This document shows positions 15,912 through 24,386 of a stretch of DNA of 64,000 bases, in pieces. Positions within the stretch are counted from its first letter, which is position 1. Each line of letters begins with the position of its first letter. The notes below the pieces were generated by a model. The model ran no database searches, was not told where the DNA came from, and saw only the letters and a list, made by a program, of their open reading frames with translations. The DNA is from Carnobacterium sp. CP1 (GTDB taxonomy: Bacteria > Bacillota > Bacilli > Lactobacillales > Carnobacteriaceae), in the NCBI RefSeq assembly GCF_001483965.1, contig NZ_CP010796.1, positions 1,837,001-1,901,000 of the forward strand, read 5' to 3'. The translations under genes were made by a program, and so were the position numbers.

Positions 15912-16973
15912 TTATTTTTTTTCGTTATCGTCTTTATATTTTTTTGCCAGTTCTTCAGCTTCGGTGCTGCCGTATTTTTCCAATGGTGTGTTGAGGATAT
16001 CTTCTGTTTGTTTGGCTTCAAGATTCTTTTGCTTTTTAGAACGTTGCCACCATAAGAACAGTAGACCAATCAGCACAACGCTGCCAATAACGATAAAGAC
16101 GGTGATCCATGGTGAACGTGTCACTTCCATAATACGGTCAGCTGCATCGTGAAAAGATTTGCTAAAAAACGCTTCATCTGATAAATCTTCGTAATAGTAA
16201 CGATCGATATAATCTAATAAGATATCGCCAGCTTCTGTATCAATCACACTTTTCGCCTGAGTGCCGGTCACATAATAATCCATATACTGATCGGGGACAG
16301 GCTCATAGAACACAAGCAGGAGATGCGCCTCGTCTGTAAATAGCTGATCATATAGTTCTCTGGAAAAGTTGGACATTTCTTCATTCGTTAGACTGGCTGA
16401 GCCGTTGATGTTATCTGTTATGTAAACGTGAGGCTGTACTCCTGTTTTATCATAGAAGTACTTCAAGCCCTTAGTCAGCTCGGTTTGGTTGCTGATCCAA
16501 CCGGCTTCGTCGGTAAAGTAGGCCGTTTCATTTACGGCACCTTTATCTAACGGCTCACGTTCTATCGTTGACTTCGAGATATCATTCGAACTGCTTGGAC
16601 TACCAGAACTACTGAACATAAAACTGCCAAATAGAGAAAATAAAACAAACAGGATGAACAAGATAGCTAGAATGGTTCCGCATCCGCATCCTGAATTTCC
16701 GCCTCCGCCGCCATAATAACTTGGCCTTCTTCGATAGCTTCTTGATCTGCCTGGCATAAAAATAGGTCCTGGTCTAAAAACTGGCCCACCTGAACCACGG
16801 TTGCCGCCATAAGATCCGCGACCGGATGAACCACCGCCACCAAATGAACCGCCGCCTCTACCACTGCCACCGCTGCTGCGGCCGGCACCGCCTCTGTTTC
16901 CACCGAACGAACCGCCTCCGCCTCGGCTTCCACCGGATGAACCGCCACCTCGGCTTCCACCACCTCTGCCCAT
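15912..16973 (-). CDS. TPM-domain membrane protein with Gly/Ser-rich N-terminus
   Basis: The 353-residue product has an extreme Gly/Ser/Arg-rich N-terminal region (about 1-75). Next is a Cys-containing stretch leading into a membrane helix (about 98-122), then an extracytoplasmic TPM-type domain (about 148-290, starting FTDEAGWISNQTELTKGL). A second membrane helix (about 296-318) and a charged cytoplasmic tail finish it. TPM domains occur in YgcG- and YdjH-type proteins. AAAGGGA precedes the ATG. It is the promoter-proximal gene of the pspA operon. The glycine-rich region may be disordered; its role is not known. Confidence 0.75.
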   Translation of the reverse strand: MGRGGGSRGGGSSGGSRGGGGSFGGNRGGAGRSSGGSGRGGGSFGGGGSSGRGSYGGNRGSGGPVFRPGPIFMPGRSRSYRRRPSYYGGGGGNSGCGCGTILAILFILFVLFSLFGSFMFSSSGSPSSSNDISKSTIEREPLDKGAVNETAYFTDEAGWISNQTELTKGLKYFYDKTGVQPHVYITDNINGSASLTNEEMSNFSRELYDQLFTDEAHLLLVFYEPVPDQYMDYYVTGTQAKSVIDTEAGDILLDYIDRYYYEDLSDEAFFSKSFHDAADRIMEVTRSPWITVFIVIGSVVLIGLLFLWWQRSKKQKNLEAKQTEDILNTPLEKYGSTEAEELAKKYKDDNEKK

Positions 16974-17410
16974 GAAATCGCTCCCTTTTTATTGGAATTT
17001 GTTTATTTTAAATCTAGCATAGCAAAAGAAACCCTGTCAAACTTTAAGCTTTAAGGAGATTCACTAGTCAGAATTGCTTTGTTACTTCTTTTATTCCGCT
17101 ATTGCTTTTATGTAGAGAAGATTGATTACTTTAGAATAGTGACGGATAGATTTAACTGTATCAGCAAACAACTCAAAGAATATACCCGGAACTAGAGGTT
17201 TCTGGCGCTATTTTGAGAGATGGATCCTACATTTAAAAGAGGAAAAAGAATTTTTTCTTGCTCCTTTTTAATGTGAATGAGTTGACAATAACAATCCTAA
17301 GCATTAGTGTTAATGTATAAATAAAGAAAAACTATTTGTGATTTCATTCACTAGTTGTTCGGAAAAACCGTTTAGTAAGTCATTAACCTATAGTGAAAGG
17401 AATGGATTAA
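16974..17410. other. Intergenic region between divergent TPM and dehydrogenase genes
   Basis: This region of 437 bases has no credible gene. An imperfect A/T-rich hairpin (about 17235-17270) is visible. Promoters for both divergent genes should lie here, but I cannot pin convincing -35/-10 pairs. Confidence 0.5.
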
Positions 17411-18367
17411 ATGTTAGTTAAGTTATTAGAACCATTAAATGTTCCAGATTCGCTTATTGAAAAATTGGCGGAGCCTATCAAAGAGATCGGGCATGAATTT
17501 GTTTACTACAATGAAAAAACAACTGATCCGACAGAGTTAGCGAAACGAAGCGAAGACGCAGATGTTATTATGATTGCTAATAACCCCTATCCTACAGAAG
17601 TGATTGATCAAAATGAAAAATTAAAATTAATCAATGTCGCCTTTACTGGTGTAGACCATGTTGGCATCGCTGATGCTAAAAACCAAGACATTTTGGTCTG
17701 TAACGCAGCTGGATATGCAAACCAGGCTGTTGCAGAACTAACGATTGGTTTAGTTTTAGATTTATATCGCCAAATCGCACAAGGCAATCAAGACATCCGT
17801 GCTGAACAGTTCTCAGGAGCGTTCCAAGGTAGCGAAATAAAAGGGAAAACGGTTGGAATTATTGGTACGGGGAAAATTGGTTCCATGACTGCTCGTTTAT
17901 TTAAAGCATTTGGAGCAAAGTTAGTTGCTATGGATCATTCTCCAAGTCCTGAAGCTGAAGGGTTAGATATTGAATATATGAAATTAGATGAATTATTGAG
18001 AAAATCTGATATTGTATCCTTACATGTCCCATTAGTTCCTAGCACAAAAGGAATGATTTCTAAAGAAAAATTAGCCTTAATGAAAGAGTCAGCTATTTTA
18101 ATCAACTGCGCGCGGGGGCCAATTGTTGATAATGATGCCTTGGCGGATGCATTAAATGACGGACAGATTGCTGGAGCCGGTATTGATGTGTTTGATATGG
18201 AGCCTCCTATTCCTGGGGACTATAAATTATTACACGCAAAAAATACGATCTTAACACCACATGTAGGTTTCCTTACTAATGAAGCAATGGAACTGCGGGC
18301 TGGCATTGCGTTCGATAACACACTTTCGTTCTTAGAAGGCGAGCCTCAAAACGTTATTGAGCGATAA
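17411..18367 (+). CDS. D-isomer-specific 2-hydroxyacid dehydrogenase
   Basis: A 318-residue NAD-dependent dehydrogenase of the D-lactate/phosphoglycerate dehydrogenase superfamily. It has the nucleotide-binding GTGKIG loop (152-157), catalytic Arg235 (NCARGP), Glu264 (GIDVFDMEPP) and His284 (TPHVGF). All catalytic residues are present. Such enzymes reduce 2-keto acids to D-2-hydroxy acids; the substrate cannot be assigned here. ATG at 17411 follows AAAGGA. It is a single gene with its own intergenic regions on both sides. Confidence 0.88.
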   Translation: MLVKLLEPLNVPDSLIEKLAEPIKEIGHEFVYYNEKTTDPTELAKRSEDADVIMIANNPYPTEVIDQNEKLKLINVAFTGVDHVGIADAKNQDILVCNAAGYANQAVAELTIGLVLDLYRQIAQGNQDIRAEQFSGAFQGSEIKGKTVGIIGTGKIGSMTARLFKAFGAKLVAMDHSPSPEAEGLDIEYMKLDELLRKSDIVSLHVPLVPSTKGMISKEKLALMKESAILINCARGPIVDNDALADALNDGQIAGAGIDVFDMEPPIPGDYKLLHAKNTILTPHVGFLTNEAMELRAGIAFDNTLSFLEGEPQNVIER

Positions 18368-18591
18368 TCGTACCCAGGCTTTCGTCCAAAATCGTGATTT
18401 GTTTCAACCATCAGCGTACATTTGTAAAGCTGATTGATCAACATAAAAACTTGTGCTATTTAGAAAACAGTCTAAATAGTACGGTTTTGTGTTACACAAC
18501 TAACAATCATGAATTTATCAATATTAACATGTGAATTAATGAGCAACACATGCACAATAAAATCAAAGATAGAAAATGAGGAGGAAATACA

Positions 18592-18972
18592 ATGAACTTA
18601 ACAAAATTAGCAAGAGAGGATTTAAAAAACCGTATTTTCCATTAGCCCGATATTCAAGAATTTAGAGAAGAAGCGACAAAACATATTTTCTATGAAACAC
18701 CTAATAGCGTAGGAGCTGTATGGTGCATGTATCCAGGCCAGACATTGCCGACCCACTCACATGAGCAGGCTGACGATATTTGGATCGTCATTGAAGGAAC
18801 GGCCGATTATTATCCTGAATGCGGCGAAATAGTTCAAATCAAAGCAGGGGACGTTATAGTTGCCCGTGCAGGTGAAAAGCATGGTATGGCGAATAATTCT
18901 GATGAAGATTTCATTATGTTAGGAATTGCGGGACCGACACCACTTGGTTTCATTCCGCATAACAATGATTAA
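18592..18972 (+). pseudogene. Cupin-domain protein gene interrupted by an amber codon
   Basis: A GAGGAGG site is followed by ATG at 18592 and 17 codons, then TAG at 18643-18645. The same frame continues open for 109 codons. After the stop the protein reads through a typical cupin_2 core with TLPTHSHEQADDIWIVIEGT and a second motif around GEKHGMANNS. The metal-binding His residues are present. Only one lesion is visible, so the gene is a recent pseudogene, a read-through gene or a sequencing error. Internal initiation at ATG 18727 could still yield the cupin core. Confidence 0.75.
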
Positions 18973-18999
18973 GCTAAACATAACGTTACCTTTTCATAT

Positions 19000-19050
19000 G
19001 GACAGCACCCCAAGAAAACAGAACTATTCTGATTTTTTGGAGTGCTGTCC
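19000..19050. terminator. Hairpin between cupin and PTS genes
   Basis: Arms GGACAGCACCCCAA and TTGGAGTGCTGTCC form a stem with one mismatch. The T tract is weak. It probably terminates the cupin transcript. Confidence 0.55.
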
Positions 19051-19152
19051 ACTAATATTTATTTTTAATGTAGGAAAGAAATACATTAATGCGTTTACTA
19101 GTTAATAATTGGCATCCATTAGGAAGTGATCTGGTTTCTTTTCACTAAAAAA

Positions 19153-21102
19153 CTAAAATTGCTGCATTTTTGCTGGATTTTTTGGTTTTTCACGTTTTTC
19201 TCTCATTTGCATGGAATCGTTGTACCCCCAGAAATAAGTGAGTGTAAAGGAAACAATCAATGTAATCGCCGTTGCAAGAACTGCAAACCAAAAGTTAGAG
19301 GTAATCCCTAATTTAGGATCGATATAGGATGGCAGACCAATGATCGACCCGATAATGCTCCACATATTAACATCTAATAAACCGACCAGAAAACCGCCAA
19401 CCGCGCTGCCTATACTGGCACAGATGAAAGGACGTCGGTAACGCAGTGTTATACCATAAATAGCTGGTTCAGTAATTCCACAGAATGCGGAAATGGCTGC
19501 TGCGTATCCTATTTCTTTCAGCTCTGCTTTTTTAGTCTTCATAGCGACAGCCAATGCTGCGCCGCCTTGGCCGACGATTGTAACACTTACCATGGCTGAG
19601 AGGTGGCTATAACCTAAAGTTGCAAAGTCATTAATATATATCGGCATAATGCCCCAGTGCAATCCAAAGATAACGAGTATTTGATAAAAACCATCAATAA
19701 TGGCTCCAAAAATAGGCGCGTTCCAGTTTAGAAAGGTTTCAAGGCCGCTTGCCAAAGCAAAAGATAACCAGGTAATGACCGGTCCAGTGATCAAAAATGT
19801 GATTGAAGTGACTAATCCAATAACAATGATTGGATTAATAATTGCTTGCAGAAAAGCAGGAACCCATGTTTTTAGCCAAGCTTCTATTTTCTTTACCAAC
19901 CAGGCAGCTAATATCATTGGAAAAATAGAATAGGAATAAGAAACAAATGGAAAATCAACGGGTCCAATCGATAAAACATTCAGCCCCTTGTCAGCAGCTT
20001 CGAGGAGGGTAGGATAGGCAATGGCACCGCCAACGACCGCTGTTAAAATGGCATTGCCGCCTAATCTGATTGCAGCGTTGAAGCCGATCAAAATAGGCAA
20101 GAAGTAAAAGACTGCATCAGCCATTGCGCTTACCAGCAAATAAAAATTACCCGCTTCAGAGACAACATTTAATCCTGTTAATAAAGCCAATAACCCTTTC
20201 ATAACACCTGAAGCAGCAAGAATGCTGATGATTGGAGTCATTGAACCAGTAATGGTCCCTAATAATTGATTAGAACCATTTTTTATTTTTTCTAAGACGG
20301 TTTTATCTTCTGAGTTGTCAGGAATAGGACTGGCAGCATCTTGTTTGTTTTCAGAAAAAGACAGTTGCGACATAACGGCCTCGTAGACATCGTTAACAGC
20401 CGGGCCGATAATAACTTGATACTGGCCGCCGGCTGTTGCTACTCCGAGGACACCTTTTAAATCTTGCATTGCATCGCCATTCGTTTTTGATTCATCTTTT
20501 AAGTAAAAACGAAGACGTGTGATGCAGTGAATCAAACTATCGATATTTTCTTCGCCGCCGACATAACGAATAATGTTTTCAGCTAAACTTTGGTAATTTT
20601 CTGTTTGGTGTTGTTTGCTTTTTTTGTTACCAGGTAGAAGCTCAATAGAAGCAGCCAAATTACCAGCAGATGTATTGCCATATTCAACCGTCATTTCTTT
20701 TATTTTTTCCGAGAAATTTGTAATGGCTGTTATAACGGTCGTCTTTTTTCCTGCCGATTCAATTGCTTTAAGATCCATGGAGCAAATCTTTGAGTTCTCA
20801 GCAACTGAATCGCCTTCTTTAACAAAAAGCTCAAAAGGAGTACCGTTAAGATCTACTGTATCAATTCCCAGATGCAAGACAATAGCTAAACCTTCGTTTG
20901 TTTCAATACCGATAGCATGTTTAGTTGGAGCGATAAAAGCAATCTTTCCAGCTGCTGGGCTAACGATTTTTTCATCCATTGGCTCTATTGCAAAGCCGTC
21001 TCCCATCATTTTTTTTGAAAATACTGGGTCGTCCACGTCTGACAGTTTTATTATCCGCCCGCTGGCTGGAGAGTAGACACTGAGGTTATATATATCTTTC
21101 AT
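19153..21102 (-). CDS. Beta-glucoside-type PTS permease, domain order IIA-IIB-IIC
   Basis: A 649-residue PTS transporter that imports and phosphorylates a sugar. The N-terminal IIA domain (1-150) has active His77 in GLAIVLHLGIDTV. The IIB domain (about 172-250) has phospho-Cys193 in HCITRLRF. The C-terminal IIC domain (about 275-630) carries around ten membrane segments. The sequence is of the glucose/beta-glucoside family. The order A-B-C differs from B-C-A in E. coli BglF. Substrate specificity is not clear; no phospho-beta-glucosidase or antiterminator is adjacent. ATG at 21102 has AAAGGGG upstream, and a cre-like site lies further upstream. Confidence 0.88.
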   Translation of the reverse strand: MKDIYNLSVYSPASGRIIKLSDVDDPVFSKKMMGDGFAIEPMDEKIVSPAAGKIAFIAPTKHAIGIETNEGLAIVLHLGIDTVDLNGTPFELFVKEGDSVAENSKICSMDLKAIESAGKKTTVITAITNFSEKIKEMTVEYGNTSAGNLAASIELLPGNKKSKQHQTENYQSLAENIIRYVGGEENIDSLIHCITRLRFYLKDESKTNGDAMQDLKGVLGVATAGGQYQVIIGPAVNDVYEAVMSQLSFSENKQDAASPIPDNSEDKTVLEKIKNGSNQLLGTITGSMTPIISILAASGVMKGLLALLTGLNVVSEAGNFYLLVSAMADAVFYFLPILIGFNAAIRLGGNAILTAVVGGAIAYPTLLEAADKGLNVLSIGPVDFPFVSYSYSIFPMILAAWLVKKIEAWLKTWVPAFLQAIINPIIVIGLVTSITFLITGPVITWLSFALASGLETFLNWNAPIFGAIIDGFYQILVIFGLHWGIMPIYINDFATLGYSHLSAMVSVTIVGQGGAALAVAMKTKKAELKEIGYAAAISAFCGITEPAIYGITLRYRRPFICASIGSAVGGFLVGLLDVNMWSIIGSIIGLPSYIDPKLGITSNFWFAVLATAITLIVSFTLTYFWGYNDSMQMREKREKPKNPAKMQQF

Positions 21103-21323
21103 AACTTTTAAGCCCCTTTATTCTAGTATGTTTTCATTAAACGTATATTCTCACATCTTTGCAAATCGTTCCACTAATTGACTTTTACGGTTTTGATAAA
21201 CGAATGAAGTTGGGCAATTCTTATGGATTGATGCCATTCAAAAAACGTAGCATACAAACGTGGTTATCTAATTTGCACAATTTTATAAATAGATTTGTTA
21301 GTTTAATCTAATGCAATAAAAAC

Positions 21324-21337
21324 AGTATGCGCTTACA
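21324..21337 (-). promoter_or_regulatory. cre-like catabolite-control site upstream of the PTS gene
   Basis: On the minus strand TGTAAGCGCATACT matches the CcpA cre consensus except at the last base. It lies in the 360-base divergent interval between the PTS gene and the AllD-like gene, which is otherwise without features. Confidence 0.5.
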
Positions 21338-21470
21338 CTGGTGTGGTAGAGAAAGATAGTCTACTTCTTTTTTCGGAAGAGACAGCTAAATAAGTTTTTC
21401 AACAGAACTAAACGTACCTCTGGTGCAAGTATAGACAGTAACTTAAAATAATAAGAAATAGGTGAGTATA

Positions 21471-22550
21471 TTGACAGACGTAGTGAAAGTAATGCCAGAT
21501 AAATTACACGATTTAATCCAGAAAAAACTAGAAAAAGCCGGTTTGCATTCGGATCAGGCTGAAGAAGTTGCTAACCACTTAGTCTACGCAGATTCTAGAG
21601 GGATTCACTCTCATGGAGCTGTGCGTGTTGAATACTATGCAGAAAGAATAGCTAAAGGAGGAGTCACTTTAGATCCTCAAGTTAAATTTGAAAAGACTGG
21701 TCCAAGTTCAGCCATTTTTCATGGAGATAATGGAATAGGCCAGTACATTTGCAACTTAGCGATAGATGAAGCAATACCTTTTGCGAAAGAAAGCGGTGTG
21801 GCCATTGTAGGTGTCTCAAAAATGAGCCACAGCGGGGTTCTTTCTTATTATGTAAAGAAAGCAGCAGAAAATGACTTGATTTGTATTGCAATGTGCCAGT
21901 CAGATCCTATGGTTGTTCCTTTTGGAGGAGCCGAAACTTACTATGGCACGAATCCAATTGCTTATGGAGTACCTAGAAAAACAGGCGAGCCGATTTTATT
22001 TGACATGGCTACAACCGTTCAAGCATGGGGTAAGGTATTGGATGCCCGCTCAAAAAATAAAGATATTCCCGACACTTGGGCAGTAAATGATGAAGGTGTG
22101 CCGACCACAAACCCTCACGACGTGGCGGGCTTGTTGCCGATAGCTGGCCCTAAAGGATACGGGTTGATGATGATGGTGGATATCCTTTCAGGAATGCTGC
22201 TAGGTTTACCATTTGGCAAGCACGTTTCTTCCATGTACGCAAATATGACAGAAGGAAGAAACTTAGGGCAACTCTATATTTTGATTGATCCTAAGCGTTT
22301 TACCAACTTAGATAGTTTTAAAGATGATATTGAAGAAACGATTGATGAGTTGCACCAAATCCGTCCAGCAAAAGGGTTCGATCAAGTATACGTGCCAGGC
22401 GAGAGAGGTCAATTGCGTGAAAAAGGATTTCTTAAAGAAGGAATACCAATTGAGAAAAGCATTTATGACTATTTAGCAAGCGATATCGTTCATACAGATA
22501 GGTACAATGGATTAAATGCTTTTGCAGAAAAGCCAGATTTAAATGGCTAG
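21471..22550 (+). CDS. allD: AllD-like ureidoglycolate/malate/L-lactate (Ldh2) dehydrogenase
   Basis: The product follows E. coli ureidoglycolate dehydrogenase AllD closely: RGIHSHGAVRVEYYAERI, MCQSDPMVVPFGGAE, ATTVQAWGKVLDARS, PDTWAV and GPKGYGLMMM. The family is NAD(P)-dependent and has its own fold, unlike Rossmann-type lactate dehydrogenases. No other allantoin genes are near, so the real substrate may be another 2-hydroxy acid. I chose TTG at 21471 because AGGTGA lies 8 bases upstream; GTG 21462 and ATG 21492 are alternatives. It is divergent from the PTS gene. Confidence 0.8.
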   Translation: MTDVVKVMPDKLHDLIQKKLEKAGLHSDQAEEVANHLVYADSRGIHSHGAVRVEYYAERIAKGGVTLDPQVKFEKTGPSSAIFHGDNGIGQYICNLAIDEAIPFAKESGVAIVGVSKMSHSGVLSYYVKKAAENDLICIAMCQSDPMVVPFGGAETYYGTNPIAYGVPRKTGEPILFDMATTVQAWGKVLDARSKNKDIPDTWAVNDEGVPTTNPHDVAGLLPIAGPKGYGLMMMVDILSGMLLGLPFGKHVSSMYANMTEGRNLGQLYILIDPKRFTNLDSFKDDIEETIDELHQIRPAKGFDQVYVPGERGQLREKGFLKEGIPIEKSIYDYLASDIVHTDRYNGLNAFAEKPDLNG

Positions 22551-22572
22551 AATGTTTGATACTTTTAGGGAG

Positions 22573-22780
22573 TGAAATTTCCTCCTGAATTTACGTGTTT
22601 GCTTGTAGAAAGCCATGGGACCGCCCTCTTGGCTCTCCAGGTTTTCAAGCCTCAAACGAAGCGTAAACGCTTCGTAATTCGCATTGAATCCTCTTCATGG
22701 CTACAAGCAGCCACTATTCCTCCGAAAATTTCAAAGGTATAGAACAGGCATACATTTATTTAGCTTACCAACACCAAAAA
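22573..22780 (-). repeat. Hairpin-forming MITE-like repeat, copy A
   Basis: The block 22573-22733 folds on itself (GAAATTT/AAATTTC, CTTGTAG/CTACAAG, GCCATG/CATGGC). Its reverse complement matches the 3' part of the ISL3 element at 32033-32190. Shared stretches include AATAGTGGCTGCTTG, GGGCGGTCCCATGG and CTACAAGCAAACACGTAA. Both copies also carry GTGTTGGT, the inner end of the ISL3 terminal repeat. It is probably a non-autonomous element. Confidence 0.6.
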
Positions 22781-22809
22781 TGTTAGAAACTACTTTATTA
22801 AATCCCGGT

Positions 22810-23013
22810 TCAGGATTTATTTTTTTTACCGTCTTTGTTTTTTAGGACAATATGAACTCCATATATGACTGCAAAAAGTACTATTGAATCGATTATAACG
22901 TAAACAAAAGAATTAGAAATAAGATCTTTTACAAATAGTTCCATAATAAGCTGTACAAGAAAGACACTTATTCCAGTTAGCGCTGCATATAATGATCTAT
23001 CATTCTTTTTCAT
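22810..23013 (-). CDS. Small two-helix membrane protein, function unknown
   Basis: A 67-residue product with two hydrophobic helices (about 10-28 and 36-57) and a Lys-rich C-terminus (KNKDGKKNKS). ATG is preceded by AAGGAGG at a good distance, which supports real translation. The family is not recognised. It stands alone between the hairpin repeat and the DUF488 gene. Confidence 0.6.
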   Translation of the reverse strand: MKKNDRSLYAALTGISVFLVQLIMELFVKDLISNSFVYVIIDSIVLFAVIYGVHIVLKNKDGKKNKS

Positions 23014-23194
23014 TTTAAAACCTCCTTAAGGGTTGAATTTAAATGAAACACACACACACTTCTATTTTTTTTTGATTATTCGATGGCATGAATAAGATGT
23101 GCCAGTCTCTTATATTGACACAAATTAAAATAAAAGTAAAAATAGAAAGCAGACTGTAAAGCATTTCGAAACTGATAAGAAAGGGGAGATAAAA

Positions 23195-23755
23195 GTGGAT
23201 ATTTATACCATTGGGCATTCAACACATAGCAGTGAGGAGTTTACTGATTGGCTCAAGGCTTACAAGATAGAGACACTGGTTGATGTTCGTTCGTATCCAG
23301 GCAGCAAACATATGCCTCAATTTAATAAAGAAAATATGGAAAAGTGGATACCGGAACAGGGTATTCGCTATCTTCATATGCCGGAATTAGGCGGCAGAAG
23401 AAAGAAGAACCGGGAAATAGATGAATCATTGATCAACGGCTGGCGCAATCCTTCTTTTCGAAATTATGCTGCCTATAGTTTAACTGAAGAGTATGAAAAA
23501 GGGATAAGCGGATTGATGGCAATTGAAGATAAAGAACGCTTATGCTACATGTGTTCTGAAAGCGTGCCATGGAGGTGTCACCGATTGGTTATTTCAAATA
23601 CGTTAGTTTTAAAAGGGCTGTCGGTTCATCATATCATGACAGAGAAAAAAACGATTCTGCATGAAATCGGAATGTACGGGGCAAAAGCCGTAAGAGAAGG
23701 CTCAAAATTAATTTACCCCAAGCAGCAAGAAGATATGGAATCTTCTGCTGATTAA
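23195..23755 (+). CDS. DUF488 family protein
   Basis: A 186-residue protein with the DUF488 signature: TIGHSTHSSEEF at the start, LVDVRSYPGSK, and a C-terminal CYMCSESVPWRCHR cysteine segment. The biochemical role of the family is not established. The start is GTG at 23195 with AAAGGGGAG upstream. It is a single gene, closed by a strong terminator shared with the convergent VOC gene. Confidence 0.85.
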   Translation: MDIYTIGHSTHSSEEFTDWLKAYKIETLVDVRSYPGSKHMPQFNKENMEKWIPEQGIRYLHMPELGGRRKKNREIDESLINGWRNPSFRNYAAYSLTEEYEKGISGLMAIEDKERLCYMCSESVPWRCHRLVISNTLVLKGLSVHHIMTEKKTILHEIGMYGAKAVREGSKLIYPKQQEDMESSAD

Positions 23756-23783
23756 GGATACGATTTTTGATAAGAACAGAAAA

Positions 23784-23819
23784 AATACCGTTTATGTTTT
23801 GGTTAACATAAGCGGTATT
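23784..23819. terminator. Bidirectional terminator
   Basis: Arms AATACCGTTTATGTT and AACATAAGCGGTATT pair with one G-T. It lies between the convergent DUF488 and VOC genes. Confidence 0.75.
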
Positions 23820-23843
23820 CTTATTCTTTTGAAAGGATGCTGT

Positions 23844-24212
23844 TTAATTCATTTCTCGTACAGCATAATAATCGCCAGCATTGTCTTTGAAGTTGAACGT
23901 TCTAAAATCGCCTTGGTAGACATATTCGCCGGTGTAATAATGATCTTTTTCCAGCTGATCATGGATTTCTGCGAAAATAGGAGTATGAATCAAAATAGAC
24001 GGTTTGTTATCTGCAACTTCAGGGGATTGTTCTCTGATAAAGTCGATATCTAATAATTGAAAGTGACAGTAAGGCGACACTTCAAGCGTAATAGCAACGA
24101 AATTACCCAGTTCTATTCGCTCAATTTCTTTAGCTTTAAGGTACTGTTTCCAAAAAGAAGCATTTTCTTCTACATTTTCAACGTATAGTCCAATATTTAT
24201 CGTATTTTTCAT
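23844..24212 (-). CDS. VOC/glyoxalase-superfamily protein
   Basis: A 122-residue protein of one VOC module pair, starting MKNTINIGLYVENVEENASF and ending FNFKDNAGDYYAVRE. It has no clear complete metal-ligand set, so an enzymatic role is uncertain. Relatives are annotated as glyoxalase or bleomycin-resistance-like proteins. ATG at 24212 has GGAGGG about 7 bases upstream; a longer reading from 24248 lacks such a site. Confidence 0.7.
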   Translation of the reverse strand: MKNTINIGLYVENVEENASFWKQYLKAKEIERIELGNFVAITLEVSPYCHFQLLDIDFIREQSPEVADNKPSILIHTPIFAEIHDQLEKDHYYTGEYVYQGDFRTFNFKDNAGDYYAVREMN

Positions 24213-24386
24213 TTGAAACCCTCCATTTAAAGAATTTTTAAAATGCATGATGATAGTATTGCCTCGCTACAATTTTATGATAAATGAAGAAGGAAGTCGA
24301 TTAGATAGAATCCAAAGACAATTAACTTGGTCTAATGCCTTTCTCTCCGTATAATAAGAAGAAACTATACGAAAGGAGACGAGAAC

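Noticed and set aside
16667-16963. 98-codon minus-strand frame rich in Ala and Val
   Set aside because: It is the out-of-frame reading of the Gly/Ser-rich repeats in the TPM-domain gene and has no ribosome site of its own.
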